Assembly (NCBI RefSeq): GCF_944327175.1
Contig: NZ_CALVGT010000017.1
Coordinates: forward strand, 106,072 to 170,071
Direction of reading: 5' to 3'
Length of the DNA: 64,000 bases
Source of the DNA: an uncultured Lactobacillus sp.
GTDB lineage: Bacteria > Bacillota > Bacilli > Lactobacillales > Lactobacillaceae
This document shows, one piece after another, positions 1 through 9,604 of this stretch. A model generated the notes under the pieces. The model saw nothing but the letters and a program-made list of their open reading frames with translations, was not told the origin of the DNA and did not search any database. A program made the translations under genes and the position numbers. How positions within the stretch are numbered: the first letter of the stretch is position 1; every line of letters starts with the position of its first letter.

Positions 1-1046
1 AGGTCCCAGTAGGACAGGTGCTTGTCGCCACCGATGTCCATGGTTCTGATGATAACCTGCTTGCCGTTCATGCCTTCCAGAACCTTCTTGTAGGCTTCAA
101 ACTGGTCTTCTTCAGTTGGGAAGTCGTTTGAGTTCATGTACAAGAATTCAGTTCTGAACAGGCCGACTGCTTCAGCACCGTTTTCCAAAACGCCAGCCAG
201 GTCGTCTGGAGTACCGATGTTGGCAGCGATCGTGAAGTGCTTGCCGTCAGCAGTTACTGATGGTTCATCCTTCAACTTCCGCCATTCAGCCTTTTGCTTA
301 GCGAAGTCGTCGCCCTTCTTGCGGTAGTCAGCCACTTGTTCTTCACTAGGTTCAACAATGGCAACCCCATCCAAACCGTCAGCAATCAGCATTTGGCCGT
401 TTTCTACAGAAGTGGTGATCTTTTCAGTCCCGACAACAGCTGGGATTTCCAAAGACCGGGCCATGATGGCTGAGTGGGCAGTCCGGCCGCCCAAGTCAGT
501 TACGAAACCCTTAACGTACTTCTTGTTCAATTGTGCCGTGTCACTTGGCGTCAAGTCTTCAGCAACCAGAACTACTTCGTGGTCGATGCTTGCCAAGTTA
601 GGCAACTCCTTGCCCAGCAAGTGCGCCATGATTCGCTTTGAAACGTCGCGAACGTCAGCGGCACGTTCTTGCATGTAGGCATTGTCAGTCATACTTTGGA
701 AAATAGTAATGAAGTTTTGGGCAACTTCGTCCAAAGCTGCTTCACTGTTGACAGCATCGCTCTTGATCTTGGCGCTAATCTGACCAGTGAATTCAGGGTC
801 TGACAGGAACATCAAGTGGGCGTCAAAGACTTGCGCTTCTTCTTCACCCAAGCTTTCAGCTGCAACCTTGCGGATGCTTTCCAATTCAGCTTGTGATTCG
901 GCAACTGCCTTGTCAAAGCGGGCTACTTCAGCTTCCGCGTCGGCAACGGACTTCTTTTCAAAAGAAAGGTCCGGTTCGACCAGGAGGTAGGCTGGAGCAA
1001 CAGCAACGCCGTCACTGGCTGCGATACCCTTCAAAGTTTCAGTCAT
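1..1046 (-). CDS. ptsI: PTS phosphoenolpyruvate-protein phosphotransferase (enzyme I), 3' part outside window
   Basis: Enzyme I takes phosphate from PEP and passes it to HPr, the first step of all PTS sugar uptake in the cytosol. The first 348 codons are visible; the C-terminal PEP-binding barrel runs off the left edge. The phosphohistidine motif [14 protein letters not shown] is present with its His near residue 191, followed by the [11 protein letters not shown] segment of the family. The ATG overlaps the last base of the ptsH stop codon (TAATG), so the two genes are translationally coupled. Identification is secure; completeness cannot be judged from this window. Confidence 0.97.
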   Translation of the reverse strand, partial: MTETLKGIAASDGVAVAPAYLLVEPDLSFEKKSVADAEAEVARFDKAVAESQAELESIRKVAAESLGEEEAQVFDAHLMFLSDPEFTGQISAKIKSDAVNSEAALDEVAQNFITIFQSMTDNAYMQERAADVRDVSKRIMAHLLGKELPNLASIDHEVVLVAEDLTPSDTAQLNKKYVKGFVTDLGGRTAHSAIMARSLEIPAVVGTEKITTSVENGQMLIADGLDGVAIVEPSEEQVADYRKKGDDFAKQKAEWRKLKDEPSVTADGKHFTIAANIGTPDDLAGVLENGAEAVGLFRTEFLYMNSNDFPTEEDQFEAYKKVLEGMNGKQVIIRTMDIGGDKHLSYWD

Positions 1047-1312
1047 TATTCAGCCAAACCTTCTTTTGACATAGTTTCAGCAACAGCTGCGATAGCTTCC
1101 TTTTCGTCATCGCCTTCAGCGCTGATAGTTACGTCTGCACCTTGGCCAACACCCAATGACATTACGCCCATAATTGACTTAAGGTTAACTGACTTGCCGT
1201 TGTATTCAAGGTTGATGTCTGAACCAAACTTTGAAGCAGCTTGTACCAACAAGGTAGCTGGACGAGCGTGAATACCAGTTTCAGCGATAATGTGAAATTC
1301 TTTCTTTTCCAT
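1046..1312 (-). CDS. ptsH: Phosphocarrier protein HPr
   Basis: HPr shuttles phosphate from enzyme I to the sugar-specific EIIA proteins. In Firmicutes it is also phosphorylated on Ser46 and then acts as the CcpA corepressor. The 88-residue length is normal. His15 lies in GIHARPA and Ser46 in [11 protein letters not shown], so both regulatory sites are intact. A GGAG Shine-Dalgarno precedes the ATG. It is first in an operon with ptsI and overlaps that start by one base. The presence of Ser46 supports CcpA-type catabolite control, relevant to the cre-like sites elsewhere in the window. Confidence 0.98.
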   Translation of the reverse strand: MEKKEFHIIAETGIHARPATLLVQAASKFGSDINLEYNGKSVNLKSIMGVMSLGVGQGADVTISAEGDDEKEAIAAVAETMSKEGLAE

Positions 1313-1369
1313 CGTAAATTATCTCCTTTAAAAATCAAGAATTGGGTACCAAAGTACCGTTTCTCTTAA

Positions 1370-1398
1370 AGAATAACATGTTTTCGAGGTCAATACAA
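1370..1398 (-). promoter_or_regulatory. Probable ptsHI promoter
   Basis: On the minus strand a TTGTAT hexamer (1398-1393) is followed after 17 bp by TATTCT (1375-1370), about 60 bp upstream of the ptsH ATG. The leader contains a small GGTAC/GTACC hairpin near 1347-1360. Assigned by consensus match and position only. Confidence 0.5.
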
Positions 1399-1419
1399 CT
1401 TAATTTGTAAATGTTTTCA

Positions 1420-1620
1420 TTAATACTTGGGCTTATTCTCTATCGAAGTATAGGTAATAACCCCGCCGCGGCCAGCCCGGCCGGTGATTTTCTTGTTTTT
1501 TCCGTAATTGCGCAGGCTTTGCTGGAAGGCAAAAGCATCTTCCGGGTCCTTCTGCGGGTCGATCTGGTACTCAAGCAAGTCGCCTGAAACCAATTGCTCC
1601 AAAATATCAGTATAGTCCAT
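1420..1620 (-). CDS. Small conserved-type hypothetical protein, 66 aa
   Basis: I do not recognise this protein. It is a short charged, soluble product ending in a glycine-rich GRAGRGGVITYTS segment and a lysine-containing tail, with no membrane segment or signal peptide. A strong AGGAGG sits about 12 bases upstream of the ATG, and a TTGACA-like hexamer (1670-1665) with a weak -10 lies just before it, so it probably has its own promoter. It is divergent from clpE and upstream of ptsHI. The longer overlapping frame at 1440-1724 lacks such a ribosome-binding site and is treated as a shadow. Confidence 0.65.
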   Translation of the reverse strand: MDYTDILEQLVSGDLLEYQIDPQKDPEDAFAFQQSLRNYGKNKKITGRAGRGGVITYTSIENKPKY

Positions 1621-1717
1621 ATTAATGTCACAAACCTCCTAACCATTATTTTAGCGCAATTTTTTGTCAAAATAAAAGGAAGAAATCTCAAAGGCCGACT
1701 ATTTTCTCCCCTAAGGC

Positions 1718-1754
1718 TTAGCACTTGACTAATCAGAGTGCTAAGCCCTATAAT
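1718..1754 (+). promoter_or_regulatory. CIRCE operator overlapping the clpE promoter
   Basis: TTAGCACTT (1718-1726), a 9-bp spacer, and GAGTGCTAA (1736-1744) match the HrcA operator CIRCE (TTAGCACTC-N9-GAGTGCTAA) with one mismatch. The -35 TTGACT (1725-1730) lies inside the operator and is followed after 18 bp by TATAAT (1749-1754). HrcA bound here would block RNA polymerase, so clpE should be heat-inducible through HrcA. I see no CtsR heptamer pair at this promoter. Confidence 0.9.
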
Positions 1755-1789
1755 TTAGGCAGAACTTTGATGAAAGGCGGTATTTTAAC

Positions 1790-3985
1790 ATGTTGTGTCA
1801 AAACTGCCACCAACGGCAGGCCTCGATACATCTTTACACGAAGATCAACGGCCAAAACAAAGAAATCGACTTATGTCAGCAATGCTACCAAGAACTAAGG
1901 AACCAACAAGGCAATCAAATGAATAATGACAACTTTTTCGGCGACTTTGACGACCTCTTCAACGCTTTGAACGGGCGGTCAAATGGCGCAAACCGTGACA
2001 ATAACCAAAATCCCGGCGGCCCAACCCCGGGCTGGGGCGGCAATGGCGGTGGCCAGTCCCTGCTTGACCAGTTCGGGACGGACTTGACCGCTTTGGCCAA
2101 GAAGGGCAAGATCGACCCTGTTATCGGCCGGGACCGGGAAATCGCCCGGGTAATCGAAATCCTCAACCGGCGGACCAAGAACAACCCGGTCCTCATCGGG
2201 GAAGCCGGGGTCGGTAAGACCGCGGTTGTAGAAGGCCTGGCCCAGGACATCGTGGACGGGTCCGTTCCAGCCAAATTGCAAAACAAGCGGATCATCTCCC
2301 TCAACATGGTTTCCATGGTGCAAGGGACCGGGATCCGGGGCCAGTTTGAACAAAGAATGCAGCAGCTGGTCAAGGAACTGCAAAGCCAGCCGGACATCAT
2401 CCTCTTTATCGATGAAATCCATCAAATCGTCGGCGCCGGCAATTCTGAGGGCGGCATGGACGCCGGCAACATCATCAAGCCAGCTCTGGCCAGAGGCGAG
2501 CTGCAGTTAGTCGGGGCCACGACCATCAAGGAATTCCGGGAAATCGAAAAGGACTCCGCCCTGGCCCGGCGTTTCCAGCCAGTTGAAGTCAAGGAACCAA
2601 GCATCGACGAGACGATCAAGATTCTTAAGGGGATCCAGAAGCGCTACGAGGACTACCACCACGTCAAATACACTGACGACGCCATCGAAGCCGCTGTCAA
2701 GCTGTCTGCACGCTACATCCAGGACCGCTTCCTGCCAGACAAGGCCATCGACCTTCTAGACGAAGCCGGGTCAAGAATGAACCTAACCATTCCTTACATC
2801 GACAAGGAAAAGATCCAGGAAAGAATCGACGCGGCTGAGAAGCTCAAGCAGGACGCCTTGAAGAACGAAGACTACGAAAAAGCTGCCTACTACCGCGACC
2901 AGATTGAAAAATACGAAAAGCTGAAGGACCAAAACGTTGACCCGGACAAGAGCCCGACCATTACGGCCAAGGTCATGGACAAGATCGTCGAAGAAAAGAC
3001 CAACATCCCGGTCGGCGACATCCAGGCCCAGGAAGAAAACCAGCTGGCCAACCTGGCCAGCGACCTCAAGGCCAAGGTCATCGGCCAGGACGAGGCCGTT
3101 GACAAGGTAGCCCGGGCTATCAGAAGAAACCGAATCGGCTTCAACAAGTCCGGCCGGCCAATCGGCTCCTTCCTCTTTGTCGGCCCGACCGGGGTCGGCA
3201 AGACCGAGCTGGCCAAGCAGCTGGCCTTGAAGATGTTCGGCAGCGAAGACGCCATGATCCGCTTCGACATGTCCGAATTCATGGAGCAATACTCCGTCTC
3301 CAAATTAATCGGGTCTGCCCCGGGCTATGTCGGCTATGAAGAAGCCGGGCAATTGACCGAACGGGTCCGCCACAACCCTTACAGCTTGATCCTTCTGGAT
3401 GAAGTTGAAAAGGCCCACCCAGATGTTTTGAACCTCTTTTTGCAGATTCTTGACGATGGCCGCTTGACTGATTCACAAGGGCGGACTGTTTCCTTCAAGG
3501 ACACGATCATCATCATGACCTCAAACGCCGGCCAGGGGATCAAGACGGCCAGCGTGGGCTTCGCGGCAGAAAACAACAAGAATGAAGCTGAAGAAACACG
3601 CAAGGTGATGAGCCAGTACTTCAAGCCGGAATTCTTGAACCGCTTTGACGACATCATCCAGTTCCACCCATTGACCAAGGGCAACCTCCTGCAGATCGTC
3701 AACCTCCTTTTAGGCAAGACCAACGCCATGGTCAGCGACCAGGGCCTGCACATCACGGTTACCGACGCGGCCAAGGACAAACTGGTTGAAGAAGGCTACG
3801 ATCCAGAAATGGGCGCTCGTCCGCTTCGCCGGGTAATCCAGGAAGAAATTGAAGACAAGGTGGCCGACTACAAGCTGGACCACACTGAAGCCAAGCAATT
3901 AGTGGCTGACTTAAAGGACGGGGAAATCACGATTTCCGAAGAAGTTCCTGCCCTGCCAACCGCTGAAACTAGCGAAGAAAAATAA
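1790..3985 (+). CDS. clpE: ATP-dependent Clp ATPase ClpE
   Basis: Class I Clp/Hsp100 AAA+ unfoldase that disaggregates proteins and feeds ClpP in the cytosol. The ClpE-specific N-terminal zinc finger is complete (C3xxC6 and C29xxC32). Next come a glycine/asparagine-rich linker, first AAA module with Walker A GEAGVGKT, a UVR-like coiled segment (around residues 345-380), and second AAA module with GPTGVGKT and [12 protein letters not shown]. Length (731 aa) is typical. The start is the ATG directly before the Zn-finger cysteine. A CIRCE operator controls the promoter and a terminator follows at 4001-4038. Confidence 0.97.
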   Translation: MLCQNCHQRQASIHLYTKINGQNKEIDLCQQCYQELRNQQGNQMNNDNFFGDFDDLFNALNGRSNGANRDNNQNPGGPTPGWGGNGGGQSLLDQFGTDLTALAKKGKIDPVIGRDREIARVIEILNRRTKNNPVLIGEAGVGKTAVVEGLAQDIVDGSVPAKLQNKRIISLNMVSMVQGTGIRGQFEQRMQQLVKELQSQPDIILFIDEIHQIVGAGNSEGGMDAGNIIKPALARGELQLVGATTIKEFREIEKDSALARRFQPVEVKEPSIDETIKILKGIQKRYEDYHHVKYTDDAIEAAVKLSARYIQDRFLPDKAIDLLDEAGSRMNLTIPYIDKEKIQERIDAAEKLKQDALKNEDYEKAAYYRDQIEKYEKLKDQNVDPDKSPTITAKVMDKIVEEKTNIPVGDIQAQEENQLANLASDLKAKVIGQDEAVDKVARAIRRNRIGFNKSGRPIGSFLFVGPTGVGKTELAKQLALKMFGSEDAMIRFDMSEFMEQYSVSKLIGSAPGYVGYEEAGQLTERVRHNPYSLILLDEVEKAHPDVLNLFLQILDDGRLTDSQGRTVSFKDTIIIMTSNAGQGIKTASVGFAAENNKNEAEETRKVMSQYFKPEFLNRFDDIIQFHPLTKGNLLQIVNLLLGKTNAMVSDQGLHITVTDAAKDKLVEEGYDPEMGARPLRRVIQEEIEDKVADYKLDHTEAKQLVADLKDGEITISEEVPALPTAETSEEK

Positions 3986-4000
3986 CTATCTCTGAGCAGA

Positions 4001-4038
4001 AAAAACAAGGATTATCCAAAAAGAATCCTTGTTTTTTT
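4001..4038 (+). terminator. Rho-independent terminator of clpE
   Basis: A 13-bp stem (4001-4013 with 4024-4036) is followed by a T run. Confidence 0.9.
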
Positions 4039-4101
4039 CTTGAATGCGCTATAATGAAAGCGAGGGGAATATCAGAGATAAATAGAAACGGGTGAAGTTT
4101 T

Positions 4102-4380
4102 ATGCACTTAATTGATGTCACTAATAGCTATGCCGAATTAGTTCACAGTCAGCTAAATACTACGAGCGTGAACTACGTTAAAGTTTACTCCTTAGGCAAC
4201 ACTACCGTAGTTTATACCGAAAGCCCAATCGCCATCGGGATTGTATTAGAAAACCACCACCGCAAGATCCGCGAAGAAGAACTCGAATTCGTGGTCAAGC
4301 GGCTGATTCCCGACCGGACCAGTTACCAGCTCACGGTTGACAAGCACCGCCGGGTGGTTGAAATCCACGTTGACAAGTAG
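4102..4380 (+). CDS. DUF1827 family protein
   Basis: A 92-residue soluble protein of unknown function. The sequence (MHLIDVTNSYAELVHSQ..., ending in EIHVDK) resembles the DUF1827 family of Lactobacillales, whose genes are commonly next to clpE, as here. That neighbourhood suggests a link to protein quality control, but no activity can be read from the sequence. It lies between the clpE terminator and its own terminator, so it is transcribed separately. A GGGTGA ribosome-binding site precedes the ATG. Confidence 0.75.
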   Translation: MHLIDVTNSYAELVHSQLNTTSVNYVKVYSLGNTTVVYTESPIAIGIVLENHHRKIREEELEFVVKRLIPDRTSYQLTVDKHRRVVEIHVDK

Positions 4381-4386
4381 TTTCTC

Positions 4387-4412
4387 AAAAGAGCCCTGCC
4401 GGGCTCTTTTTT
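4387..4412 (+). terminator. Terminator after the DUF1827 gene
   Basis: GAGCCC (4391-4396) pairs with GGGCTC (4401-4406) around a TGCC loop, followed by six T. Confidence 0.9.
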
Positions 4413-4481
4413 CATGCCTCTATCTTTTCTCTTTCTTTCCTTATCTTTTTCAGTAAAATTCAAAAAATACCTGTTTTTTTG

Positions 4482-4606
4482 CAAAATTGTAGATTTACTT
4501 GTGAAAAATAGCCTTTTTTTCAAAAAATCCGGCAGAATTGATCTATGTCAATTTTTTATTAAAAAATAGTTCTACAATTTTGTTTGAGCACTGGAAAGCG
4601 CTTTTA
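4482..4606 (+). promoter_or_regulatory. Candidate operator region upstream of the multicopper oxidase gene
   Basis: The A/T-rich gap 4413-4678 holds several symmetric elements. A perfect 12-bp inverted repeat has arms CAAAATTGTAGA (4482-4493) and TCTACAATTTTG (4571-4582), 77 bp apart. Between them TTGAT-CTAT-GTCAA (4538-4551) differs by one base from an FNR-type box. A cre-like palindrome with core AAAGCGCTTT spans 4593-4606. I cannot place a convincing -35/-10 pair, so which elements are operators is inference. Confidence 0.4.
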
Positions 4607-4678
4607 GGAAAGAAAGTGAATGTGTAAAAAGCAGCAATTTTAAACTGTTGATTTAGTAAAAATAAGGAGGCACTGATC

Positions 4679-6316
4679 ATGACAGTTTATCCGGATTACT
4701 TTTATGCTGAAAAAGACTTTGACAAGAGCCACATGGGCTACAAGCCGCTGACAATTCCAGCAGGCGTAGAGGCCCAGCCTTTGGCCGTTCCCCCGCTTTT
4801 AGCGCCGGACAAGGTTGACGGCAATGATATCTACTACACCATTGAGGCTCAGGAAGGCGAAAGCCAAATCTTGCCAGGTAAGAAGACCAAGACTTGGGGC
4901 TACAATGCACCGCTGCTCGGCCAAACCATGGTGGTCAAGACAGGCCAGCACGTCCACGTCCATTTGAAAAATAGCCTGCCGGTTTTGACTACCTTCCACT
5001 GGCACGGCATGGAAGTGCCAGGCCCGATCGCTGACGGCGCCTGCCACTCCCCTGTTTACCCAGGCGAAGAAAAGGATATCGAGTTTACGGTCGAGCAGCC
5101 AGCTGCCTTAACCTGGCTTCACGCCCACCCATGCCCATCAACGGCCATGCAGGTCTGGATGGGCCTAGCTATGGGGGTTGTGGTTACTGACGACAACGAA
5201 GCCCGCCTGCCGATTCCAAAGAACTACGGTGTTGACGAATTCCCGATCATCCTGCAAGACCGGACCTTCCACGACAACCAGCTCGACTACCGGGCTGACT
5301 ATGACCCGATGGGCGTCTTTGGTGAAGTGCCTTTGATCAACGGCGTGGTCCGCCCTTACGTTGACGTGACGACCCAAAAGGTCCGCCTGCTCTTCTTGGG
5401 CGGGTCTAACCGCCGGGAATGGCGCCTGCACTTTGAAAACGACCTGACCATGACCCAGATCGCCGGGGACGACTCCTTCCTCAGACACCCGATTGACGTT
5501 AAGAAGCTTTTGATCGGGCCAGGGGAAAGACAACAAGTCATCGTTGACTTTGCCGGCTACAAGGAAGGCGACGTTGTCAGCCTCTACACTGACGACTTCA
5601 AGCTGGTTGAATTCCGCATCCACGCCTTTGAAAAAGACGACCGTAAACTGCCATTCAACATCTTTACTCCGGACGACCCGGCCGTAAACAGCGAAGCACC
5701 GGTCCGCCACGTAACCATGGACGACCACGACAAGATCAACGGTCTCCGCTTCTCCATGGAAAGAATCGACATGAAGCAGACCTTGAACTCAGTTGAATAC
5801 TGGGACGTAACCAACACCAACAACTCTGCTTCAGGGATGCTGCACCCCTTCCACATCCACGGGGCTCACTTCCTGGTCGTTTCCCGCAACGGGCAAAAGC
5901 CGAACCCGAACGAAATCAATGTCTACAAGGACACCATTGAAGTCGGCCCAGGCGAAACTGTCCGCCTGAAGGTATACTTCCAAAACACCGGGGTCTTCAT
6001 GTACCACTGCCACATCATCGAACACGAAGATGCCGGCATGATGGCCCAGATCCAAATCGTTGACCCAAAGGATCCGGACAAGACCTACAAGCTGATGGAC
6101 ATGGAAACCATCACCAACGCCTTTGCAGAAGAAATGGGCGTTGAACCAGGCGAAGTCTTCATGCCAGGGATGGACGTTGAAGATATGGACATGGGTGCCT
6201 GCTTCCATGCGGCTGAAGCCGAAACCAGCCGCCGCTTGGTCGAAGCCGTTACTGCCGCTTCAAGAGCAGGACATGAAGGCCACCACGATGCGACCAGCGG
6301 GGCCAGCCATCACTAA
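4679..6316 (+). CDS. Multicopper oxidase (cupredoxin family)
   Basis: Laccase/CueO-type oxidase that couples one-electron oxidation of a substrate (Cu(I), phenols or amines) to O2 reduction. All four copper motifs are present: HWH (107-109), HAH (148-150), HPFHIH (389-394) and HCHIIEH...M (443-454), the last with the axial Met of the type 1 site. No signal peptide or Tat motif is visible, so the product should be cytosolic. The C-terminal tail is rich in Met and His (MPGMDVEDMDMGACFH; HEGHHD), as expected for copper binding. AAGGAGG precedes the ATG. A 62-aa membrane protein follows 21 bp later, probably co-transcribed. Confidence 0.93.
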   Translation: MTVYPDYFYAEKDFDKSHMGYKPLTIPAGVEAQPLAVPPLLAPDKVDGNDIYYTIEAQEGESQILPGKKTKTWGYNAPLLGQTMVVKTGQHVHVHLKNSLPVLTTFHWHGMEVPGPIADGACHSPVYPGEEKDIEFTVEQPAALTWLHAHPCPSTAMQVWMGLAMGVVVTDDNEARLPIPKNYGVDEFPIILQDRTFHDNQLDYRADYDPMGVFGEVPLINGVVRPYVDVTTQKVRLLFLGGSNRREWRLHFENDLTMTQIAGDDSFLRHPIDVKKLLIGPGERQQVIVDFAGYKEGDVVSLYTDDFKLVEFRIHAFEKDDRKLPFNIFTPDDPAVNSEAPVRHVTMDDHDKINGLRFSMERIDMKQTLNSVEYWDVTNTNNSASGMLHPFHIHGAHFLVVSRNGQKPNPNEINVYKDTIEVGPGETVRLKVYFQNTGVFMYHCHIIEHEDAGMMAQIQIVDPKDPDKTYKLMDMETITNAFAEEMGVEPGEVFMPGMDVEDMDMGACFHAAEAETSRRLVEAVTAASRAGHEGHHDATSGASHH

Positions 6317-6337
6317 AAAATTTGGAGTAAAAGAATC

Positions 6338-6526
6338 ATGATGAACAACAACCTTTACTTGAAGATTTTATGGGTCTTGCTGTACGGTATCGTCGCCTTC
6401 TACACTTTTACTAACAAGATGATGATGGCCATGTACTGGATGGCCGGGGTAATGTTTGCCCAGTCCGTCATTGACCTCATTTACTACTTTTTGCCAAAAA
6501 GCAAAACAGAAATGACTGAATGTTAA
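6338..6526 (+). CDS. Small membrane protein, 62 aa
   Basis: Not recognised. Two hydrophobic segments (about residues 8-25 and 30-50) are separated by a short Met-rich turn (NKMMMAMYWMAGVM), and the protein ends in a charged tail. GGAG lies 12 bases before tandem ATG codons; the second ATG (6341) is equally possible. It follows the multicopper oxidase closely and precedes a shared terminator. The cluster of Met residues and the neighbour suggest a copper-related role, which is inference. Confidence 0.7.
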   Translation: MMNNNLYLKILWVLLYGIVAFYTFTNKMMMAMYWMAGVMFAQSVIDLIYYFLPKSKTEMTEC

Positions 6527-6549
6527 GCAGTCAAAACAATCATGCGCAA

Positions 6550-6578
6550 AAAAACGATGCCTCGCGGCATCGTTTTTC
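6550..6578. terminator. Bidirectional terminator between the oxidase operon and prfC
   Basis: A stem of about 11 bp with core ACGATGCC/GGCATCGT is flanked by A and T runs on both sides, so it can serve both convergent units. Confidence 0.88.
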
Positions 6579-6600
6579 TTGTTTGCTATTTTCTTTTGCA

Positions 6601-8172
6601 TTACAGCTTTTCCGTCAGTTCCACATCCGGGTACTTGTCGTGGAACCAGCGCTCAGCAAAGGCATTCTCAAAGAGGAAGAGAGGATTGCCGAAGCGGTCC
6701 TTGACCAAAAGGTTCCGGCTAGAAGACATCTTCGGGTCCAGCTGGTCAGGGTTGATCCAGCGGGCTACCCGGTGGCCGATGGAAGTCATTTCAACTTCAG
6801 AGTTGTATTCGTTCTTCATCCGGTACTGGAAGACTTCAAACTGCAACTGGCCGACTGCCCCCAAAATGTAATCATCGGTCTGGTAGTTGCGGTAGAGCTG
6901 GACAGCCCCTTCTTGAACCAGCTGGTTCATCCCCTTGTGGAAGGACTTCTGCTTCATGACGTTCTTTGGTGAAACCCGCATGAAGAGTTCTGGGGTAAAT
7001 TCCGGCAGCGGCGGGAATTCCAGCTTGCGCTTGCCAGCGTAGATGGAGTCCCCGATCTGGAAGTTGCCAGTATCGTACAAACCGACAATGTCCCCGGCCA
7101 CGGCTTCAGAAACCTGGACCCGGGCACTGGATTCAAATTCAACGGCATTGTTCAAGCGGACCGGCTTGCCGGTTCTGGCCAGGGTTACATCCAGGCCCTT
7201 GCTGAATTCCCCGCTGCAGACCCGGACAAAGGCGATCCGGTCTCTGTGCTGGGGGTTCATGTTGGCCTGGATCTTGAAGATAAAGCCGGAGAATTCGTCA
7301 TCATCTGGCTTTAGTTCTTCATCCCCGTTGACTTCGTGCTCACCTGGCGCTGGTGCCAGGTCTACGAATTGTTCCAGGAAGGTCTCCACCCCGAAGTTGG
7401 TCAAGGCTGACCCGAAGAAGACTGGAGTCTGCTGGCCGGCTAAAATCTTTTCCCGGTCAAAGCTGGCTCCGGCCCCTTCCAAAAGCTCGATTTCACCCAA
7501 GGTTTCTTCAAACTGGGGATCATCGGCCAAAGAGCTGCCGGCTGGCGCCTTCCCGGCCTCTAAAGCGATAAAGCGGTCCTGCCCTTCTTCCGGGTGGTAG
7601 AGTTCAACCCGCTGGTTAACCAGGTCGTAGAGGCCCAGCAGGCTCTGCCCCATCCCGATCGGCCAGTTCATGGCCACGCCTTCAATGCCCAGGACTTCTT
7701 CCAGTTCAGCAACCAGGTCCAAAGGCTCCCGGCCGTCTCGGTCCAGCTTGTTCATAAAGGTAAAGACCGGGATCCCTCTTTGCCGCACGACCTTGAAGAG
7801 CTTCTTGGTCTGCGGCTCAATCCCGCGGGCGGAGTCGATGACCATGACCGCGGCATCAACTGCCATCAAGGTCCGGTAGGTGTCTTCGGAGAAGTCCTGG
7901 TGGCCAGGGGTGTCCAGGATGTTGATCCGCTTGCCCTGGTATTCAAACTGCATAACGGATGAGGTAACGGAAATCCCACGCTTCTTTTCGATTTCCATCC
8001 AGTCACTGGTGGCGTAGTTCCCGGTCTTCCGGGCCTTAACCGTCCCGGCGCTCCGGATCACCCCACCCAAGAGCAGCATTTGTTCCGTAATCGTCGTCTT
8101 ACCGGCGTCGGGGTGGGAGATGATCGCGAAAGTCCGCCGCTTGTTTACTTTGTCTAAAAGTTCTTTGTTCAT
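6601..8172 (-). CDS. prfC: Peptide chain release factor 3
   Basis: Translational GTPase that recycles RF1/RF2 from the ribosome after termination. The 523-residue length is normal. The G1 loop is SHPDAGKTT, with [12 protein letters not shown] (G3) and MNKLDRD (G4) following in order, as in RF3 rather than EF-G. The ATG overlaps the stop of the upstream CBS/CorC-type gene by one base (TAATG), so it is second in a two-gene operon. Transcription ends at the bidirectional hairpin near 6560. Confidence 0.96.
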   Translation of the reverse strand: MNKELLDKVNKRRTFAIISHPDAGKTTITEQMLLLGGVIRSAGTVKARKTGNYATSDWMEIEKKRGISVTSSVMQFEYQGKRINILDTPGHQDFSEDTYRTLMAVDAAVMVIDSARGIEPQTKKLFKVVRQRGIPVFTFMNKLDRDGREPLDLVAELEEVLGIEGVAMNWPIGMGQSLLGLYDLVNQRVELYHPEEGQDRFIALEAGKAPAGSSLADDPQFEETLGEIELLEGAGASFDREKILAGQQTPVFFGSALTNFGVETFLEQFVDLAPAPGEHEVNGDEELKPDDDEFSGFIFKIQANMNPQHRDRIAFVRVCSGEFSKGLDVTLARTGKPVRLNNAVEFESSARVQVSEAVAGDIVGLYDTGNFQIGDSIYAGKRKLEFPPLPEFTPELFMRVSPKNVMKQKSFHKGMNQLVQEGAVQLYRNYQTDDYILGAVGQLQFEVFQYRMKNEYNSEVEMTSIGHRVARWINPDQLDPKMSSSRNLLVKDRFGNPLFLFENAFAERWFHDKYPDVELTEKL

Positions 8173-9035
8173 TATTCTTCAGTTTCTTCCTCGTAATTTT
8201 CTTCTGGTAGGGTCAATAAGACCGTCAAGAGCCGCGACCCCCGCATTCTTCTGGTTGTCAAAACCATGCCGTTGTCCAGGGGCACTTCCAGCTGCTCGCC
8301 TCTGCCCGGGATCACGCCTAATTTAGTGATCATATAGCCGGCCAAGGTGTCAACGTCTTCCATTTCCAGGTCGGTGCCAAAGCGATCGTTGAAGTCGGTC
8401 AAAGACATCTTGCCATAAATGACAAATTGCCGGTCATTCAGCTGCCGGACCAAAACTTCCGCCTTGTCGACCTCGTCGTCAATGTCGCCGACAATTTCTT
8501 CCAGCAAGTCTTCGATGCTGGCCAGGCCGGTCACCCCGCCGTATTCATCGGTCAAGATAGCCAATTGCTGCTGGCTGGTCTGCATCTGCACCAGCAAATC
8601 GTCCAGCTCGATCGTTTCCGGGGCAAAAAGGGGCGGAGAGATCAAGCGGTCGTAAGTCAGCTGGTCAAAGCCGTGCTGGCGGGCCTCTCTAAGAATGGTG
8701 CGGATGTGGATGACGCCCACGATCTGGTCTTTGTCCTGGCGGTAGACGGGAATTCTTGAATAAGGCTGGCGGAGGATGTCATCCAGTTTTTCCTCCAGGT
8801 CGTCCTCAATATCGATCATGAAGGCGTCAGTCCGCGGCACCATGACTTCCCGGGCTACTTTATCGTGGAAAGCCATGCTGCCCTCAATCATCGAATATTC
8901 GGTATCAGTCAAAACATTGCCGGCATGCAGCTGGTCAATTTCTGCCTGCAGCTGGTCCTTGCCGCCTTCTTCATTGCTGGAAAAACGGCTTCTCAGTTTG
9001 TCAAACAGGCTGCCGGTCGCAGGGTCGCTTGTCAT
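8172..9035 (-). CDS. CBS-pair / CorC_HlyC domain protein (soluble hemolysin-like)
   Basis: The 287-residue protein has two CBS motifs (roughly residues 60-190, including VPRTD and [25 protein letters not shown]) and a C-terminal CorC_HlyC domain. It lacks the N-terminal DUF21/CNNM membrane domain found in the related protein at 33878-35224, so it resembles the short CorC-like form. Such proteins are linked to Mg/Co efflux or nucleotide sensing; the actual role here is unknown. It is first in an operon with prfC. ATG start and family are clear. Confidence 0.88.
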   Translation of the reverse strand: MTSDPATGSLFDKLRSRFSSNEEGGKDQLQAEIDQLHAGNVLTDTEYSMIEGSMAFHDKVAREVMVPRTDAFMIDIEDDLEEKLDDILRQPYSRIPVYRQDKDQIVGVIHIRTILREARQHGFDQLTYDRLISPPLFAPETIELDDLLVQMQTSQQQLAILTDEYGGVTGLASIEDLLEEIVGDIDDEVDKAEVLVRQLNDRQFVIYGKMSLTDFNDRFGTDLEMEDVDTLAGYMITKLGVIPGRGEQLEVPLDNGMVLTTRRMRGSRLLTVLLTLPEENYEEETEE

Positions 9036-9136
9036 TTTCTTAACTCTCTTTCGTAAAATCCTTAAATATTTACATTATAGCATATGACCTTACTGTAATA
9101 TGTTAAAATACCCCAGTAGAAAGAGGTGTTTTACCA

Positions 9137-9604
9137 ATGAAAATGCGCCGCATTATGTTAGTTTTCGTCTTCCTGCTCTTGATCCCCTACATCTGCAGCC
9201 TGGCCATCATCGGGATTGGCTACAACGCCCTGGTCCTGCACTCGACTGACCCCTTCCGCACGGCTGTAGGTGCCTTTGTCGGGGCCATCATCATGTTGGC
9301 CGTCAAGGCCACCATCCAGCGGCCCTTGAATTTGCTGGCCGGAGACATCTATGACAGCTTCCTGCAGCAGATTCTCCGCTTCTTCAGCATCCGCCGCCGG
9401 CCGCTCTTGCAGGTAGCCAACTTTATCCTGGACTTTGTCCTCTGCACCCTGGCCACGATCGTGATCCGTCTGTTTTTGCCCCTGGAATGGATCGTCGGCA
9501 CCTCCATGGGCTTCGTCATCTTGGTCATGTTCATTTCAACTTGCCTGGGGGCCTATATCGAATACGACAACTTGTCCATTGACGCTGAAATCAAGCAATC
9601 CTAA
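9137..9604 (+). CDS. Putative membrane protein, 155 aa
   Basis: Not recognised. Four hydrophobic segments are visible (about residues 6-30, 42-60, 95-115 and 118-140), with a basic cytoplasmic-type loop (FFSIRRRP) in the middle. AGAGGTG lies 8-13 bases before the ATG. Its stop overlaps the stop of the convergent 9601-10077 gene by four bases, so no separate terminator fits between them. Confidence 0.75.
   Translation: MKMRRIMLVFVFLLLIPYICSLAIIGIGYNALVLHSTDPFRTAVGAFVGAIIMLAVKATIQRPLNLLAGDIYDSFLQQILRFFSIRRRPLLQVANFILDFVLCTLATIVIRLFLPLEWIVGTSMGFVILVMFISTCLGAYIEYDNLSIDAEIKQS

Noticed and set aside
1440-1724. 94-codon minus-strand frame overlapping the 66-aa gene
   Set aside because: It runs across the promoter and AGGAGG of the 66-aa gene, has an unlikely Arg/Trp/Cys-rich composition and no ribosome-binding site.
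1915-3898. Several long antisense frames across clpE (148-168 codons)
   Set aside because: They lie entirely within a conserved gene, have no Shine-Dalgarno sites, and arise from its G/C-rich third positions.
4323-4523. 66-codon minus-strand frame after the DUF1827 gene
   Set aside because: Runs through a terminator and an A/T-rich regulatory region, low-complexity Lys/Arg product.
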